Of a stretch of DNA of 36,971 nt, positions 15,017-22,890 are shown one piece after another; position 1 is the first letter of the stretch; each line of letters begins with the position of its first letter. The position numbers and the translations under genes are program-made. The stretch comes from Chloroflexota bacterium (lineage in GTDB: Bacteria; Chloroflexota; Anaerolineae; Anaerolineales; Anaerolineaceae): NCBI GenBank assembly GCA_012522475.1, contig JAAYKH010000039.1, positions 1 through 36,971 of the forward strand, in the 5' to 3' direction. Below the pieces are notes generated by a model. That model was not told where the DNA came from, did no database searches, and was given only the letters and a program-made list of their open reading frames with translations.

Positions 15017-16261
15017 CTATTCTTTGGCGGCTTGATCAATGGCGTTTAAATCTGACAAGCCAGAATCCTCCAAGGTATCCTGCAGGGCTTGCTCAAAGCT
15101 CTTTTTACTTGGTTTGCGCTTAAACCGGGTTTTGAGATTGTCGACAAAGAATTTTGTCAGATTTTTCGTGAGGGTGTTAAACGTTTTTTGATTGAGGCGT
15201 TCACCCTTTTCGAACCAGACCGAGGCAGCATAGCCCATAGCCACCGTGGTTGCAGCAGCGATGGCTGAGGACAACAACCACCCTGGTACGCCCCCCAATT
15301 TGCTCAATTGCTGAAAAAGGGTACGTGCCAGCAGCCCAATTCCAAAAGTGGCAACCAATTCCCGTGCTCGTTTGAGTGTGATGCGATAATTGTGAATACG
15401 GGCAATACTGAGCACCATGGTGGCCTGATTGGTAATTAAAGGAATAAAATCAATCAGAGGCAAAGGCACCAGGGCGATCGTGCCTGAAATGATTGCTGCG
15501 GTAACAATCACCCGCCAGGTGAGTTTCCAGCGGTAATGCGGCAGGGCCTGCGCCATCGGGATCAACAATTGAGGGTCTGCAATTACAATACCCAGCAGGA
15601 CCTGCGGCACATTAAGACCACGTTTTGCTGAGATTGGGATGACCTTGGTAGCCTCAAGACCCAGGTTGCTGGCGGCTTTTCCAATCACTTCAGGCTCGTG
15701 CTTGCCGCTCACCAGGTCAATTTTGTTTAAAACCACCAGATGGGGTTTGTGCAAAGCGGTCAGCTGGCGATAAAGTTGCAGCTCTGAATCCTTGATGCCT
15801 TGAATAGCATCAAACATAATCACGAGGAAATCTGCTTCCTGGGCAGCGTTCAATGCCTCTTCTTTTTCTTTTTCGCCAACTGGCCCGACGGCATCTGCGC
15901 CCGGGGTGTCAATCACCGCAAAGACGCCTGCATCAGCGATCTGGTTGATGCGGGTTGTGCCCGGCACCGGGCTGACTTCAGCATGATCGGCCTTTTCACG
16001 CACGAGATGATTATAGAGGGTGGATTTTCCAACGTTGGCAGGGCCGACGATCACCACCTGGCTTTTGTGACCAACGATAACTTTGGCCTGAACCACCGCC
16101 AGATCGATCAACATGTTAACCAGGTTGAGGTTCAAGGGTAAACCCTCAAACTTCTCTTTGAGGGCTTGCCGATCATCTTCTGGCAGCGCTTCCCATAGAG
16201 GATTTAGTATCTCCAGTGTTTTTTCGGGGAATATTTTTAGGAAATCGTCAAAAATTGGCAT
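15017..16261 (-). CDS. Era/EngA-like GTPase with DUF697-like membrane tail
   Basis: This protein has 414 residues. A GTPase domain at about 65-235 shows G1 GPANVGKST, a PGTTR switch (G2), G3 DTPG, G4 NKID and G5 SAKRG. The C-terminal half (about 245-375) has paired hydrophobic segments, including VTAAIISGTIALVPLPLIDFIPL and a Gly/Ala-rich helix, as in the DUF697/YcjF-like region that attaches such GTPases to the membrane. The tail is basic (KTRFKRKPSKK). The ribosome-binding site is weak. The gene follows lipoprotein B by 42 bases on the same strand, so the two are probably co-transcribed. The role is unknown; related GTPases are linked to envelope stress or cell-surface assembly, but that is only family context. 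Confidence 0.82.
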   Translation of the reverse strand: MPIFDDFLKIFPEKTLEILNPLWEALPEDDRQALKEKFEGLPLNLNLVNMLIDLAVVQAKVIVGHKSQVVIVGPANVGKSTLYNHLVREKADHAEVSPVPGTTRINQIADAGVFAVIDTPGADAVGPVGEKEKEEALNAAQEADFLVIMFDAIQGIKDSELQLYRQLTALHKPHLVVLNKIDLVSGKHEPEVIGKAASNLGLEATKVIPISAKRGLNVPQVLLGIVIADPQLLIPMAQALPHYRWKLTWRVIVTAAIISGTIALVPLPLIDFIPLITNQATMVLSIARIHNYRITLKRARELVATFGIGLLARTLFQQLSKLGGVPGWLLSSAIAAATTVAMGYAASVWFEKGERLNQKTFNTLTKNLTKFFVDNLKTRFKRKPSKKSFEQALQDTLEDSGLSDLNAIDQAAKE

Positions 16262-16303
16262 GTTTTACTCGGTGGCACGATAGTGAATAATTAATCCGGG
16301 CGT

Positions 16304-17221
16304 TTACGGGTTGTTCCAATAGCGGATTTGATCGACCCATACCGTGAGGTCATCCACATTGATGCCGCCAACAAAAATGCCGAATTTCCCTGTCAGGTAA
16401 TTCGCATCGGAAATCTCATGAACCTTGTGACCATTGATGTAAAGGATCAAGTCAGCATCGCGAGCTATTACACCCAGTTTGTTGACCGTATCAACACCTT
16501 TGTTAAGGGCAGTATGCTCGGTTAAGCCAATCAATGAATACATCGCTATGCCGTCCCAGCGGCGCAAGCTATAGCGGCCGTCACAGGTAATTCCAAACAA
16601 ATATCCTTTGCCTGCTCGAGAATCGGCTGGCACCCTGAACAGCAGGCCAAAACTGTCGTTGCCTTCACAGCTAGGGGATTGCAGGGCGGCTTCTAAATAG
16701 AAATTGCCAAGGGTTGGCCAGGTCACTCGCCAGCCATCAACGCCCGTGCTGGCTGTTAGTTTCATGTAACCGTTCTCAAATTTGATGGCGGTATATTTAT
16801 CCAGGCCCGTTGGCCAGTTATCGCCATTGTCCATGTTGTCAACCCAGTCAGGGTCTCCCAGGTTTCGGGTTGGGTCGCTATCAGCCAGCGTGGCTGTTGG
16901 TGAAGGCATTGGCGTGCTCGTCGGGGCGGGCGTGGTCGCTGGCTCTTCGGGCTCAATTGGCTCAACAGGTTCTATGAGGTCTTCATCAGGTTCAATGGGT
17001 GTTTCGTCAGGAATTTTAGCCAGCTCAACAGTTTCTTCTGCCAGTGTTGCTGTTGGTTCAACCTGGACCGGCGTCCCGGTTAAAATCTTAGCGATCTCTG
17101 TGGCCATAGCGTCATCTGGATCTAAATCGGCACCACTTTGCAAACCCGGATAGTGACATCCTGTAAGCACAAAAGCTAAAATAACAGCTGAGATTATGAT
17201 CAGTTTTTTCATGGTTACCAT
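16304..17221 (-). CDS. Lipoprotein with Thr/Pro/Glu stalk and LamG-like domain (paralogue B)
   Basis: This 305-residue lipoprotein has its start at ATG 17221 (MVTMKK), which has AGGA 5 bases upstream; the second ATG (17212) is too far from that site. The lipobox is LTGC with Cys22. Residues of about 55-115 are a Pro/Glu/Thr stalk rich in PIEP and TPAPTSTP units. The C-terminal domain mirrors paralogue A: WVDNMDNGDNWPTGLD, TLGNFYLEAALQSPSCEGNDSFGLLFR, GITCDGRYSLRRW and a final WVDQIRYWNNP against VDQLKYWSVP. Both Cys positions are shared. It leads a probable two-gene unit with the GTPase. The function is unknown; ligand binding at the cell surface is inferred from the fold. Confidence 0.75.
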   Translation of the reverse strand: MVTMKKLIIISAVILAFVLTGCHYPGLQSGADLDPDDAMATEIAKILTGTPVQVEPTATLAEETVELAKIPDETPIEPDEDLIEPVEPIEPEEPATTPAPTSTPMPSPTATLADSDPTRNLGDPDWVDNMDNGDNWPTGLDKYTAIKFENGYMKLTASTGVDGWRVTWPTLGNFYLEAALQSPSCEGNDSFGLLFRVPADSRAGKGYLFGITCDGRYSLRRWDGIAMYSLIGLTEHTALNKGVDTVNKLGVIARDADLILYINGHKVHEISDANYLTGKFGIFVGGINVDDLTVWVDQIRYWNNP

Positions 17222-17385
17222 CCATTTCCTGGTTGCGAGGTAGAAAACCTCATTTGGACGAATGAAAATGTGCCATTAATAACGTGTATATACGGTTAAT
17301 TATTTTAGCATGGAATATTGCTTATGTCATTAAACACATGCTATCGGATCATTTAAAGACGGGTTGGACTCCCCCTTTTTTCAGA

Positions 17386-17394
17386 TGGTAGAAT
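17386..17394 (+). promoter_or_regulatory. Extended -10 promoter of the Mrr-like gene
   Basis: TGGTAGAAT gives TG-n-TAGAAT, an extended -10 element, about 60 bases before the gene. The -35 region is poor (TTGGAC with a 19-base spacer). The 16-base block beginning here recurs in front of the MreB-like gene (27744-27759, minus strand). Confidence 0.45.
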
Positions 17395-17453
17395 TGAAAA
17401 GTGTTCATGAACAGTTTATTTCCACCCATCTCGTATTAAAGTGAGACGTATTT

Positions 17454-18140
17454 TTGAAAGCGATCGCTGCCATTATTTCTTTTTTATACCCCTTTTGGCC
17501 CCTGACCACCTTATTGGGAATAAAAATTCTGGTCAATAATCAGCGTCCATTCGGACATCGCGTGCGCTCCGCAATGAATGCCGTCTTTTTGGGCTGGTTG
17601 GTGTGGGCTTCCTTTCGCCTCTTCTTAAATTGGTGCGGCCAGCAGCCAGCGTTGATCATGCCCAAAGCAGTTGACCAGGCCTGGTTTTTGACTATGGGCA
17701 GTGTCTTTGGCGGTATATCAATCCTGGGGCTGTTTTCGCGTTGGCACAAGGGATGGGTTCGACTGGCAAAGGTCAACCACCTTGAGGATTTGAAATCATT
17801 GGCACCTGAAGATTTTGAAGAAATTGTGGCAAAAATATTTCGATCGAATGGCTTCAAGGCAACCCTGAGCGGTGGACAAGCGGACCATGGGGTTGACCTG
17901 GTGGTGATGAATGACCAGGGCGAGCGGTGGATTGTGCAATGTAAGCGTTACAGCGGTTCTGTGGGTGAACCGGTGGTGCGCGACCTTTATGGTACTTTAC
18001 TGCATGAGGAAGCCCAGGGGGCGTATTTGATGACCACCGGCACCTTTACGAAAAATGCCCAGGAATGGGCAGCAGGGAAGCCCATCATTCTTTATGATGG
18101 AGACGCACTGATCGATTTGATTCGGAAAATTAAACTGTAG
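17454..18140 (+). CDS. Membrane-anchored Mrr-type restriction-endonuclease-like protein
   Basis: The protein has 228 residues with a TTG start (the next in-frame Met is 40 codons later and would delete the first membrane segment). N-terminal hydrophobic segments at about 4-24 and 40-62, and a further one near 75-95, anchor it in the membrane. From about 115 there is a PD-(D/E)XK nuclease domain of the Mrr_cat type: LAPEDFEEIVAKIFRSNGF, HGVDLVV with the metal-binding Asp, and WIVQCKRY with the QxK catalytic Gln/Lys. The C-terminal GAYLMTTGTFTKNAQEWA and IILYDGDALIDLI are typical of the family. No modification methylase is next to it, so it is not a classical restriction system. It may cut foreign or damaged DNA entering at the membrane; this is inference. 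Confidence 0.75.
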   Translation: MKAIAAIISFLYPFWPLTTLLGIKILVNNQRPFGHRVRSAMNAVFLGWLVWASFRLFLNWCGQQPALIMPKAVDQAWFLTMGSVFGGISILGLFSRWHKGWVRLAKVNHLEDLKSLAPEDFEEIVAKIFRSNGFKATLSGGQADHGVDLVVMNDQGERWIVQCKRYSGSVGEPVVRDLYGTLLHEEAQGAYLMTTGTFTKNAQEWAAGKPIILYDGDALIDLIRKIKL

Positions 18141-18172
18141 ACGAAATCGCTCACCATTTCAAAGGCATCGGG

Positions 18173-19255
18173 TCAGGCATCGTACGCATGCAGAAAGTGG
18201 TTGGCAATGGACTGGATGAGTTTTTGAACCTGGATGCCATGTTGCAAATCGGGGATGAAACTCTGCTCTGGATCGCCGCCAAAAAACAGGTAATGATTGT
18301 GGACCAGTGCACGCAACCAGCCTGAAGGTGTGTAATCAGAAGGGAATTTTGAAGATGGTTGGTAATCGCTCATTACTTCATGAAGCTGCCAACTCTGCTG
18401 GGGTGTAAAGGTCTTGTAAACGTCGGGCTGATCGGAGTTGTAAATTAATGCGCCCCGTGTCGCTCGTATTTCAACCTGCATATGGTCACCTGTCCCCTGG
18501 GAAACCCGACTGGCAAGCACGGTGCCAACAGCGCCGGACCAAACGTCCTTTAGCAAAACTGTGGTGCACAAATCGGTGTTGTCTGGCACATCTTCAAATA
18601 AACCGCTGGCTGCTGCTGCCTTGACGGTTAGGTTCTCACCCAAAAAGGCAACCAGGAGGCTGAGGGCGTGTGATCCAAGGTCGACAATGGCGCCATTGAG
18701 GGGGATGGGCGCCAAACGGTCAGCACGATTTTGACGATATTGAGGGTCTAAATAGCTACTGTGCAGGTATTCGAAACGAAAATGGATCGGCTCCCCAAGC
18801 ACACCGCTTTGCCAATGGGCAAGCGCTTTCCTCAGGGCAGATTTCTGGAGGAATTGAAAACCAATCATGATTGGCTTATTGATTTTCAATTGGCCCAAAG
18901 TTTCCAGTTCACGCAGATCCTGCTGAGAGGCTCCCAGTGGTTTTTCTACATAGATGCGTTGAATGGCGGAATGGTTGACTGCTTGTAGAAGTTGTGAGGT
19001 ATGCGTGTGATTTGGGCCAAGAATAAACAGGGTATCGATATCATTTCTATCCCACATCGCTTCCGGAGAGATGGCTTCATTGAATTTGAAGCGACGGGCA
19101 AAGGTCTCCCGGCTGGCGGGTGTGGGTGAGGCAACAACAATCTTTTCAATTTTCGGGATGTCAGCATAATAATAGTTAAGCACATCGAGTGCATAAGCAT
19201 GCGATTGGGCGATCCCGCCGGCGCCTAAAAAACCGACGCGAACTGAATTAACCAT
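18173..19255 (-). CDS. Gfo/Idh/MocA-family NAD(P)-dependent oxidoreductase
   Basis: The protein has 360 residues from ATG 19255, which has GGAGG 5 bases upstream; an earlier in-frame start at 19288 has no such site. The Rossmann motif VGFLGAGGIAQSHAYA (about residues 6-21) and VEKPLGAS (about 105, with the catalytic-site Lys) are characteristic. The C-terminal half begins with GFQFLQKSALRKALAHW and carries the conserved VDLGSHALSLLVAFLG His motif (about 195-210). The family oxidises or reduces sugars and inositols, and the substrate is not readable here. It is convergent with the Mrr-like gene (32-base gap) and lies behind tRNA-Pro but past the tRNA terminator, so it is probably expressed separately. 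Confidence 0.88.
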   Translation of the reverse strand: MVNSVRVGFLGAGGIAQSHAYALDVLNYYYADIPKIEKIVVASPTPASRETFARRFKFNEAISPEAMWDRNDIDTLFILGPNHTHTSQLLQAVNHSAIQRIYVEKPLGASQQDLRELETLGQLKINKPIMIGFQFLQKSALRKALAHWQSGVLGEPIHFRFEYLHSSYLDPQYRQNRADRLAPIPLNGAIVDLGSHALSLLVAFLGENLTVKAAAASGLFEDVPDNTDLCTTVLLKDVWSGAVGTVLASRVSQGTGDHMQVEIRATRGALIYNSDQPDVYKTFTPQQSWQLHEVMSDYQPSSKFPSDYTPSGWLRALVHNHYLFFGGDPEQSFIPDLQHGIQVQKLIQSIANHFLHAYDA

Positions 19256-19366
19256 GAACGACCTCCAAGTTGAGCGTATGTTTAACATACATTATAAAAG
19301 ATCTTGTGGTTTTTGCGAGAAACCTGCGAGACCGCAGGGAACGTCCTTCAAGCGTTATAAACCCAT

Positions 19367-19391
19367 AAAAAAAACCGTCACCGAGATGACG
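19367..19391 (-). terminator. Rho-independent terminator of tRNA-Pro
   Basis: On the minus strand the stem CGTCA (from 19387-19391) pairs with TGACG (19376-19380) around a 6-base loop, followed by a run of T complementary to the eight A at 19367-19374. It starts 11 bases after the tRNA 3' end. Confidence 0.75.
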
Positions 19392-19399
19392 ATTTTTCC

Positions 19400-19476
<77 letters not shown>

Positions 19477-19488
19477 AATATAGATCGT

Positions 19489-19517
19489 ATTATAGCCGTC
19501 TTTTTGTCATTTGACAA
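19489..19517 (-). promoter_or_regulatory. Sigma-70 promoter of tRNA-Pro
   Basis: Minus strand: -35 TTGTCA (19512-19517), exactly 17 bases, then consensus -10 TATAAT (19489-19494). The tRNA 5' end is 13 bases further, so transcription starts only a few bases before it. The -35 sits in a small dyad, TTGTCA-TT-TGACAA in sense. Confidence 0.85.
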
Positions 19518-19533
19518 GCACAAAAAAGTTTTG

Positions 19534-20301
19534 TCAGGGCACTTTTCCAAACGCGTAGAAGGTAGGGAGGAACAGCACGCGCTCTCCCTTCTTTTGCGCT
19601 TCCTGTTCATTCCACATCAATTCTGAAAGCTCAGTGTGGTTCAATCGATCTTCAAGGTCAGCTTTGAGCATGCCCCATTCGGTGGGGTCGTTTGTTAACA
19701 GCGCTGTATCGTGCCACTCGGCTCCCATGATGCCGGTTTTAACTTCTATCAAGCCTGTTTCCACAAAAAGCCTGCGCAGCTTCCGGCCGATGCGAATATC
19801 GACCCCCTGTGTTTGCAGAGCGTCGGTTTGAAGTGCGCCCAGAAAATCTAAGGGTGGCGGATAATCGATGCGTGCCTGGTAGTCTGGCTCAGCCAGGGCC
19901 AGCACCCAGCCGCCGGGGTGCGTTACCCGCTGCATTTCCGCTAAGACCTGCCCAGGATTCGCAGCCCACATCAGCAGGTAATGACAGAGCGAGACAGTAA
20001 ACTGATTTGCTGCAAAGGGCAGTTGATGCCCATCGCCTAAAACCTGATTAATTGTTGGGTGTTGGGTTTTGGCAAAGATTGCGCTGGGATAATCGAGGTC
20101 AACCCCAAAAACATGGCGATAACCTTCATCGATCAAGGCTTCCATGATAGCGCCTGTTCCCGAGCCGACCTCCAGGATAGGGACGTCTGGCCAGGGTGCA
20201 ATGTTCTTGAAGACATACTTCCGGAGGTGCGAGGTCCATCCGGCCTGGGCTAAATACCGATGATGCCACTCCAGGCGGTTGAGGTTTTGAAAATCTTGCA
20301 C
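19534..20301 (-). CDS. Class I SAM-dependent methyltransferase in the radical-SAM operon
   Basis: The protein has 255 residues with a GTG start at 20301, only 2 bases after the pseudo-radical-SAM stop, with AGGT close upstream. Motif I is ILEVGSGTG (about 42-50), the acidic strand-2 end is GVDLD (about 68-72), and the motif II/III region is GDGHQLPF...VSLCHYLLMWAANP, followed by HPGGWVLALAEPDY. This is the general Methyltransf_11 layout for small-molecule or protein substrates. Its place as the last gene of an operon with two radical-SAM-like proteins and a Cys-Ala-tailed membrane protein suggests it acts in the same pathway, perhaps methylating the modified tail. That role is inference; the enzyme class itself is clear. 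Confidence 0.82.
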   Translation of the reverse strand: MQDFQNLNRLEWHHRYLAQAGWTSHLRKYVFKNIAPWPDVPILEVGSGTGAIMEALIDEGYRHVFGVDLDYPSAIFAKTQHPTINQVLGDGHQLPFAANQFTVSLCHYLLMWAANPGQVLAEMQRVTHPGGWVLALAEPDYQARIDYPPPLDFLGALQTDALQTQGVDIRIGRKLRRLFVETGLIEVKTGIMGAEWHDTALLTNDPTEWGMLKADLEDRLNHTELSELMWNEQEAQKKGERVLFLPTFYAFGKVP

Positions 20302-20303
20302 AC

Positions 20304-21461
20304 TTACCTGTTGCCCCAGATTTTTTCCCAGGGATCTGTAAGGATATTACCCAGAATTTGAGTATATAAACCCTGGGATGGTAGGACATCGCCATCAGGC
20401 TCGATATACAACCAGGCCTGACCAGCACCTTCTGGCACCTCTTGCTCACCGGCTTGCTCCAACTCGATTGAGACCGGGTTGACCTCGGAATACGGCACAG
20501 GCATATCCCATACAAGGTCCAGTTGAAGCACAGCGGCGAAGTTACGCAAGTCTTCCAGTTCTGAAGCCAGGTTGAGCGATGTTCCGCTTAATGAAATTGC
20601 ATGAACGCCCATCTCTGCCATACGTTGCAGGTGAGAATGAAAATCATCACCTTCTCTGAGGGTCAGGTGCACGGTTGTGTGGATGTCGTCAGCCAGCACT
20701 TTTTGCAGTATCTCCCATGCCGTGGGGTTATCGGGATTGAAGGCGATCATCAGATGGTCCAGGCCATTCATCAAGAGCTTGCTTCTGAAGGCATTCTCTT
20801 CCAGTTTAAGACCATCTGTCAGCAGGCCGGTCACAAGGCCTAATTCCTCGGCAATTAAAATCAGATCCGGCAGGTCCTCCCGCAAGGTGGGCTCTCCACC
20901 AGTAAACAAGAGGTGGGGAATGCCTTGGTCAAAGGCTTTCTTGAAGATCATCTCCCATTCTGCGGTCGTCAACTCTCGATCGACCCGCTCGAGGGGTGCT
21001 GCTCTCTGATGGTTTTTGTCGGAAACCTGGTAGGTGAGGGCACAATCCAGCCGGTAGGGTGCCGAGATCGCTTCGCTATAGGGCTCTTGACGATCAATGT
21101 CAAGGTAAGTTACGGGGTCAAGGTCGGGGGTTTCTATCAGGGTGTTGAGCCGATCAATAAAGGCTTGATAATCATCTCGCACCTGTTCGTCATCAATTTT
21201 ATATCTTTGTGAAACTGCTTTGATCACTGCTTCGAGATCTGTATGGTTGATGAAATGATACGCGTATTCAACAGCAGTCTGATTCAGGTGTAAAACTGTG
21301 GCTGCATTAATCACCAATAGGCCAGTACCATCCTGCTCAATACGCAGGTGAAGACGGTATTGCTGTTCATCTTGTGGTAGCGTTCTATACGTGTACATAC
21401 CGGGGGGCAAGGGCTGTTTTCGTGAAAATAAATCCTTGATGGTGTCGATCAGATTGGGCAT
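20304..21461 (-). CDS. Pseudo-radical-SAM protein: paralogue without cluster cysteines, PqqD-like N-terminus
   Basis: This 385-residue protein is clearly homologous to the upstream neighbour but catalytically disabled. A PqqD-like (RRE) domain lies at about 33-105 (LLVINAATVLHLNQTAVEYAY). The barrel keeps FTGGEPTL (about 186-193). The CxxxCxxC of the neighbour, in ALTYRCNND, aligns here to Val146, Asn150 and Arg153, and the SPASM cysteines of MCVESNGDVIPCQ become Tyr and Ser in YIEPDGDVLPSQ. The protein ends soon after, lacking the last SPASM cysteines. Only one Cys (C140) remains in the whole protein. The frame is intact with a good GGAG site, so it is a maintained gene. Pseudo-radical-SAM partners are known in some peptide-maturation systems; a scaffold or substrate-presenting role is likely. 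Confidence 0.85.
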   Translation of the reverse strand: MPNLIDTIKDLFSRKQPLPPGMYTYRTLPQDEQQYRLHLRIEQDGTGLLVINAATVLHLNQTAVEYAYHFINHTDLEAVIKAVSQRYKIDDEQVRDDYQAFIDRLNTLIETPDLDPVTYLDIDRQEPYSEAISAPYRLDCALTYQVSDKNHQRAAPLERVDRELTTAEWEMIFKKAFDQGIPHLLFTGGEPTLREDLPDLILIAEELGLVTGLLTDGLKLEENAFRSKLLMNGLDHLMIAFNPDNPTAWEILQKVLADDIHTTVHLTLREGDDFHSHLQRMAEMGVHAISLSGTSLNLASELEDLRNFAAVLQLDLVWDMPVPYSEVNPVSIELEQAGEQEVPEGAGQAWLYIEPDGDVLPSQGLYTQILGNILTDPWEKIWGNR

Positions 21462-21479
21462 ATTAACTCCAATTTCACT

Positions 21480-22859
21480 CTAAAATACCGGATTTTTGAT
21501 CGGATGAATGGTTTGGTGTTGACGGGCCAGCGGACATCCCCCGCCGCATTCGGGTAAATAATCACAGGCACGGCATCCTTCAGGAATATCCTGTCGGTTC
21601 CGCAGCTGCAACGCCAGGGGGTGTTCCCAAATCTCATGCCAGGAATCTTCCAGCAGATTACCTAAAGATTGATAATAGGACTGGCATGGAATCACATCAC
21701 CATTAGATTCAACGCACATGTTATACAGGGCGGCTGTGCAGCCTTTGATTCCCAGGTCCAGTTGGATGGGGTTGAAGTGGCAGTATTGGGTCGGGGTGTA
21801 CCAGATGAGTCGCTGCTCGTTGCTTTGGGTGATCTCGCGTGCCTTTTCAAGTAAGGAGGGCAGTTCAGTTTCTTTCAGACCGGTATCCACGGTTTCGCCT
21901 TTGCCCGAATAGATCAGGGCGTTCAGGCCAATGGTAGGAACCCCCAACTGGGCCAGAAATTCAAGGGTCGCTTCGATGGTGGGTGCATTGTGCGTTAACA
22001 GGGTGGTGTTGGTCATGACGTATAAGGGGGTTAAGAGTACATTTTTTAACCCCGCTACAGTTTCCGCCCAGGCGTTTTTGGCAGCCACCATCTGATTGTG
22101 GATGGCTGCATCATGAGATTCGAAGGTGATTTGCACATGATCCAGGCCTGCTGTGACCAGTTTATCCAAATAAGCTTGATCAGCTAATTTACGCCCGTTA
22201 GTGTTCAGCCCGGTGATCAAACCCTTGCTTTCAGCATAAGCCACCAATTCTGGCAAACCCTGGTATAAAGTCGGCTCTCCGCCGGTGAACACAATATGCG
22301 GAATACTGAGGTCCCAAATCTTGTCGATAATTTGCATCCAAGACTCTACACCTATCTCAGGGTAATTACGAGAACGGGCATTGTAGCAATGATGACAGTC
22401 ATTATTACAACGATAGGTGAGCGCCAAGTCCATCCGGTAAGGTGCGCTGGGTGTGGCGCTAAAAGGTGCCATTGTTTCCAGGCTCAGTTCGCAAACCGGA
22501 CAGCCACCATTAGGGCTGATCAGATCTTCCAATTGGGATGTGAAAGCTAAAAAATCCTGGACAACGTCAGCGGTTGAGATGTCAAATTGTTGACGTAAAA
22601 CTCGCGCTGCACTTTCAGGCGTATGCCCTTCCAGGTACAGGTACGCCATCGAAACAGCTGAGGGGTTGAGATGTACAACCCGGTTGGCATTGGCGATTAA
22701 CAGCCCGCTTCCATCGGCGTCGATTCTGAGGTGAAGGCGCATTTTTTCATCTTCGCGCTCTCGTAGATAATGGTACAAACCGGTAGAAAGCGAAAACTCT
22801 TTTTTGAATCGCTGATTGAATTTATTAACCAGGCTGGCAAAAGCGCTCATCGTTGACAT
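21480..22859 (-). CDS. Radical SAM/SPASM protein with PqqD-like (RRE) N-terminal domain, peptide-maturase type
   Basis: The enzyme has about 459 residues from ATG 22859 (an ATG at 22850 is also possible; neither has a strong ribosome-binding site). An earlier reading frame back to 22973 runs through the Cys-Ala repeat of the upstream gene and is rejected. Residues of about 33-115 are PqqD-like (GSGLLIANANRVVHLNPSAV). A CPVC pair lies at 120/123. The cluster motif CNNDCHHC gives C151, C155 and C158, and FTGGEPTL follows near 192. The C-terminal SPASM domain has seven cysteines (C374, C382, C392, C429, C432, C438, C442) in GCTAAL, MCVESNGDVIPCQ and CRACDYLPECGGGC. SPASM enzymes commonly install thioether or C-C crosslinks in peptides, and the RRE binds the substrate leader. 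It starts 31 bases after the Cys-Ala-tailed gene. Confidence 0.9.
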   Translation of the reverse strand: MSTMSAFASLVNKFNQRFKKEFSLSTGLYHYLREREDEKMRLHLRIDADGSGLLIANANRVVHLNPSAVSMAYLYLEGHTPESAARVLRQQFDISTADVVQDFLAFTSQLEDLISPNGGCPVCELSLETMAPFSATPSAPYRMDLALTYRCNNDCHHCYNARSRNYPEIGVESWMQIIDKIWDLSIPHIVFTGGEPTLYQGLPELVAYAESKGLITGLNTNGRKLADQAYLDKLVTAGLDHVQITFESHDAAIHNQMVAAKNAWAETVAGLKNVLLTPLYVMTNTTLLTHNAPTIEATLEFLAQLGVPTIGLNALIYSGKGETVDTGLKETELPSLLEKAREITQSNEQRLIWYTPTQYCHFNPIQLDLGIKGCTAALYNMCVESNGDVIPCQSYYQSLGNLLEDSWHEIWEHPLALQLRNRQDIPEGCRACDYLPECGGGCPLARQHQTIHPIKNPVF

Positions 22860-22890
22860 TCTAGTTTCATATTTGGTTAGACCGGTGCGG

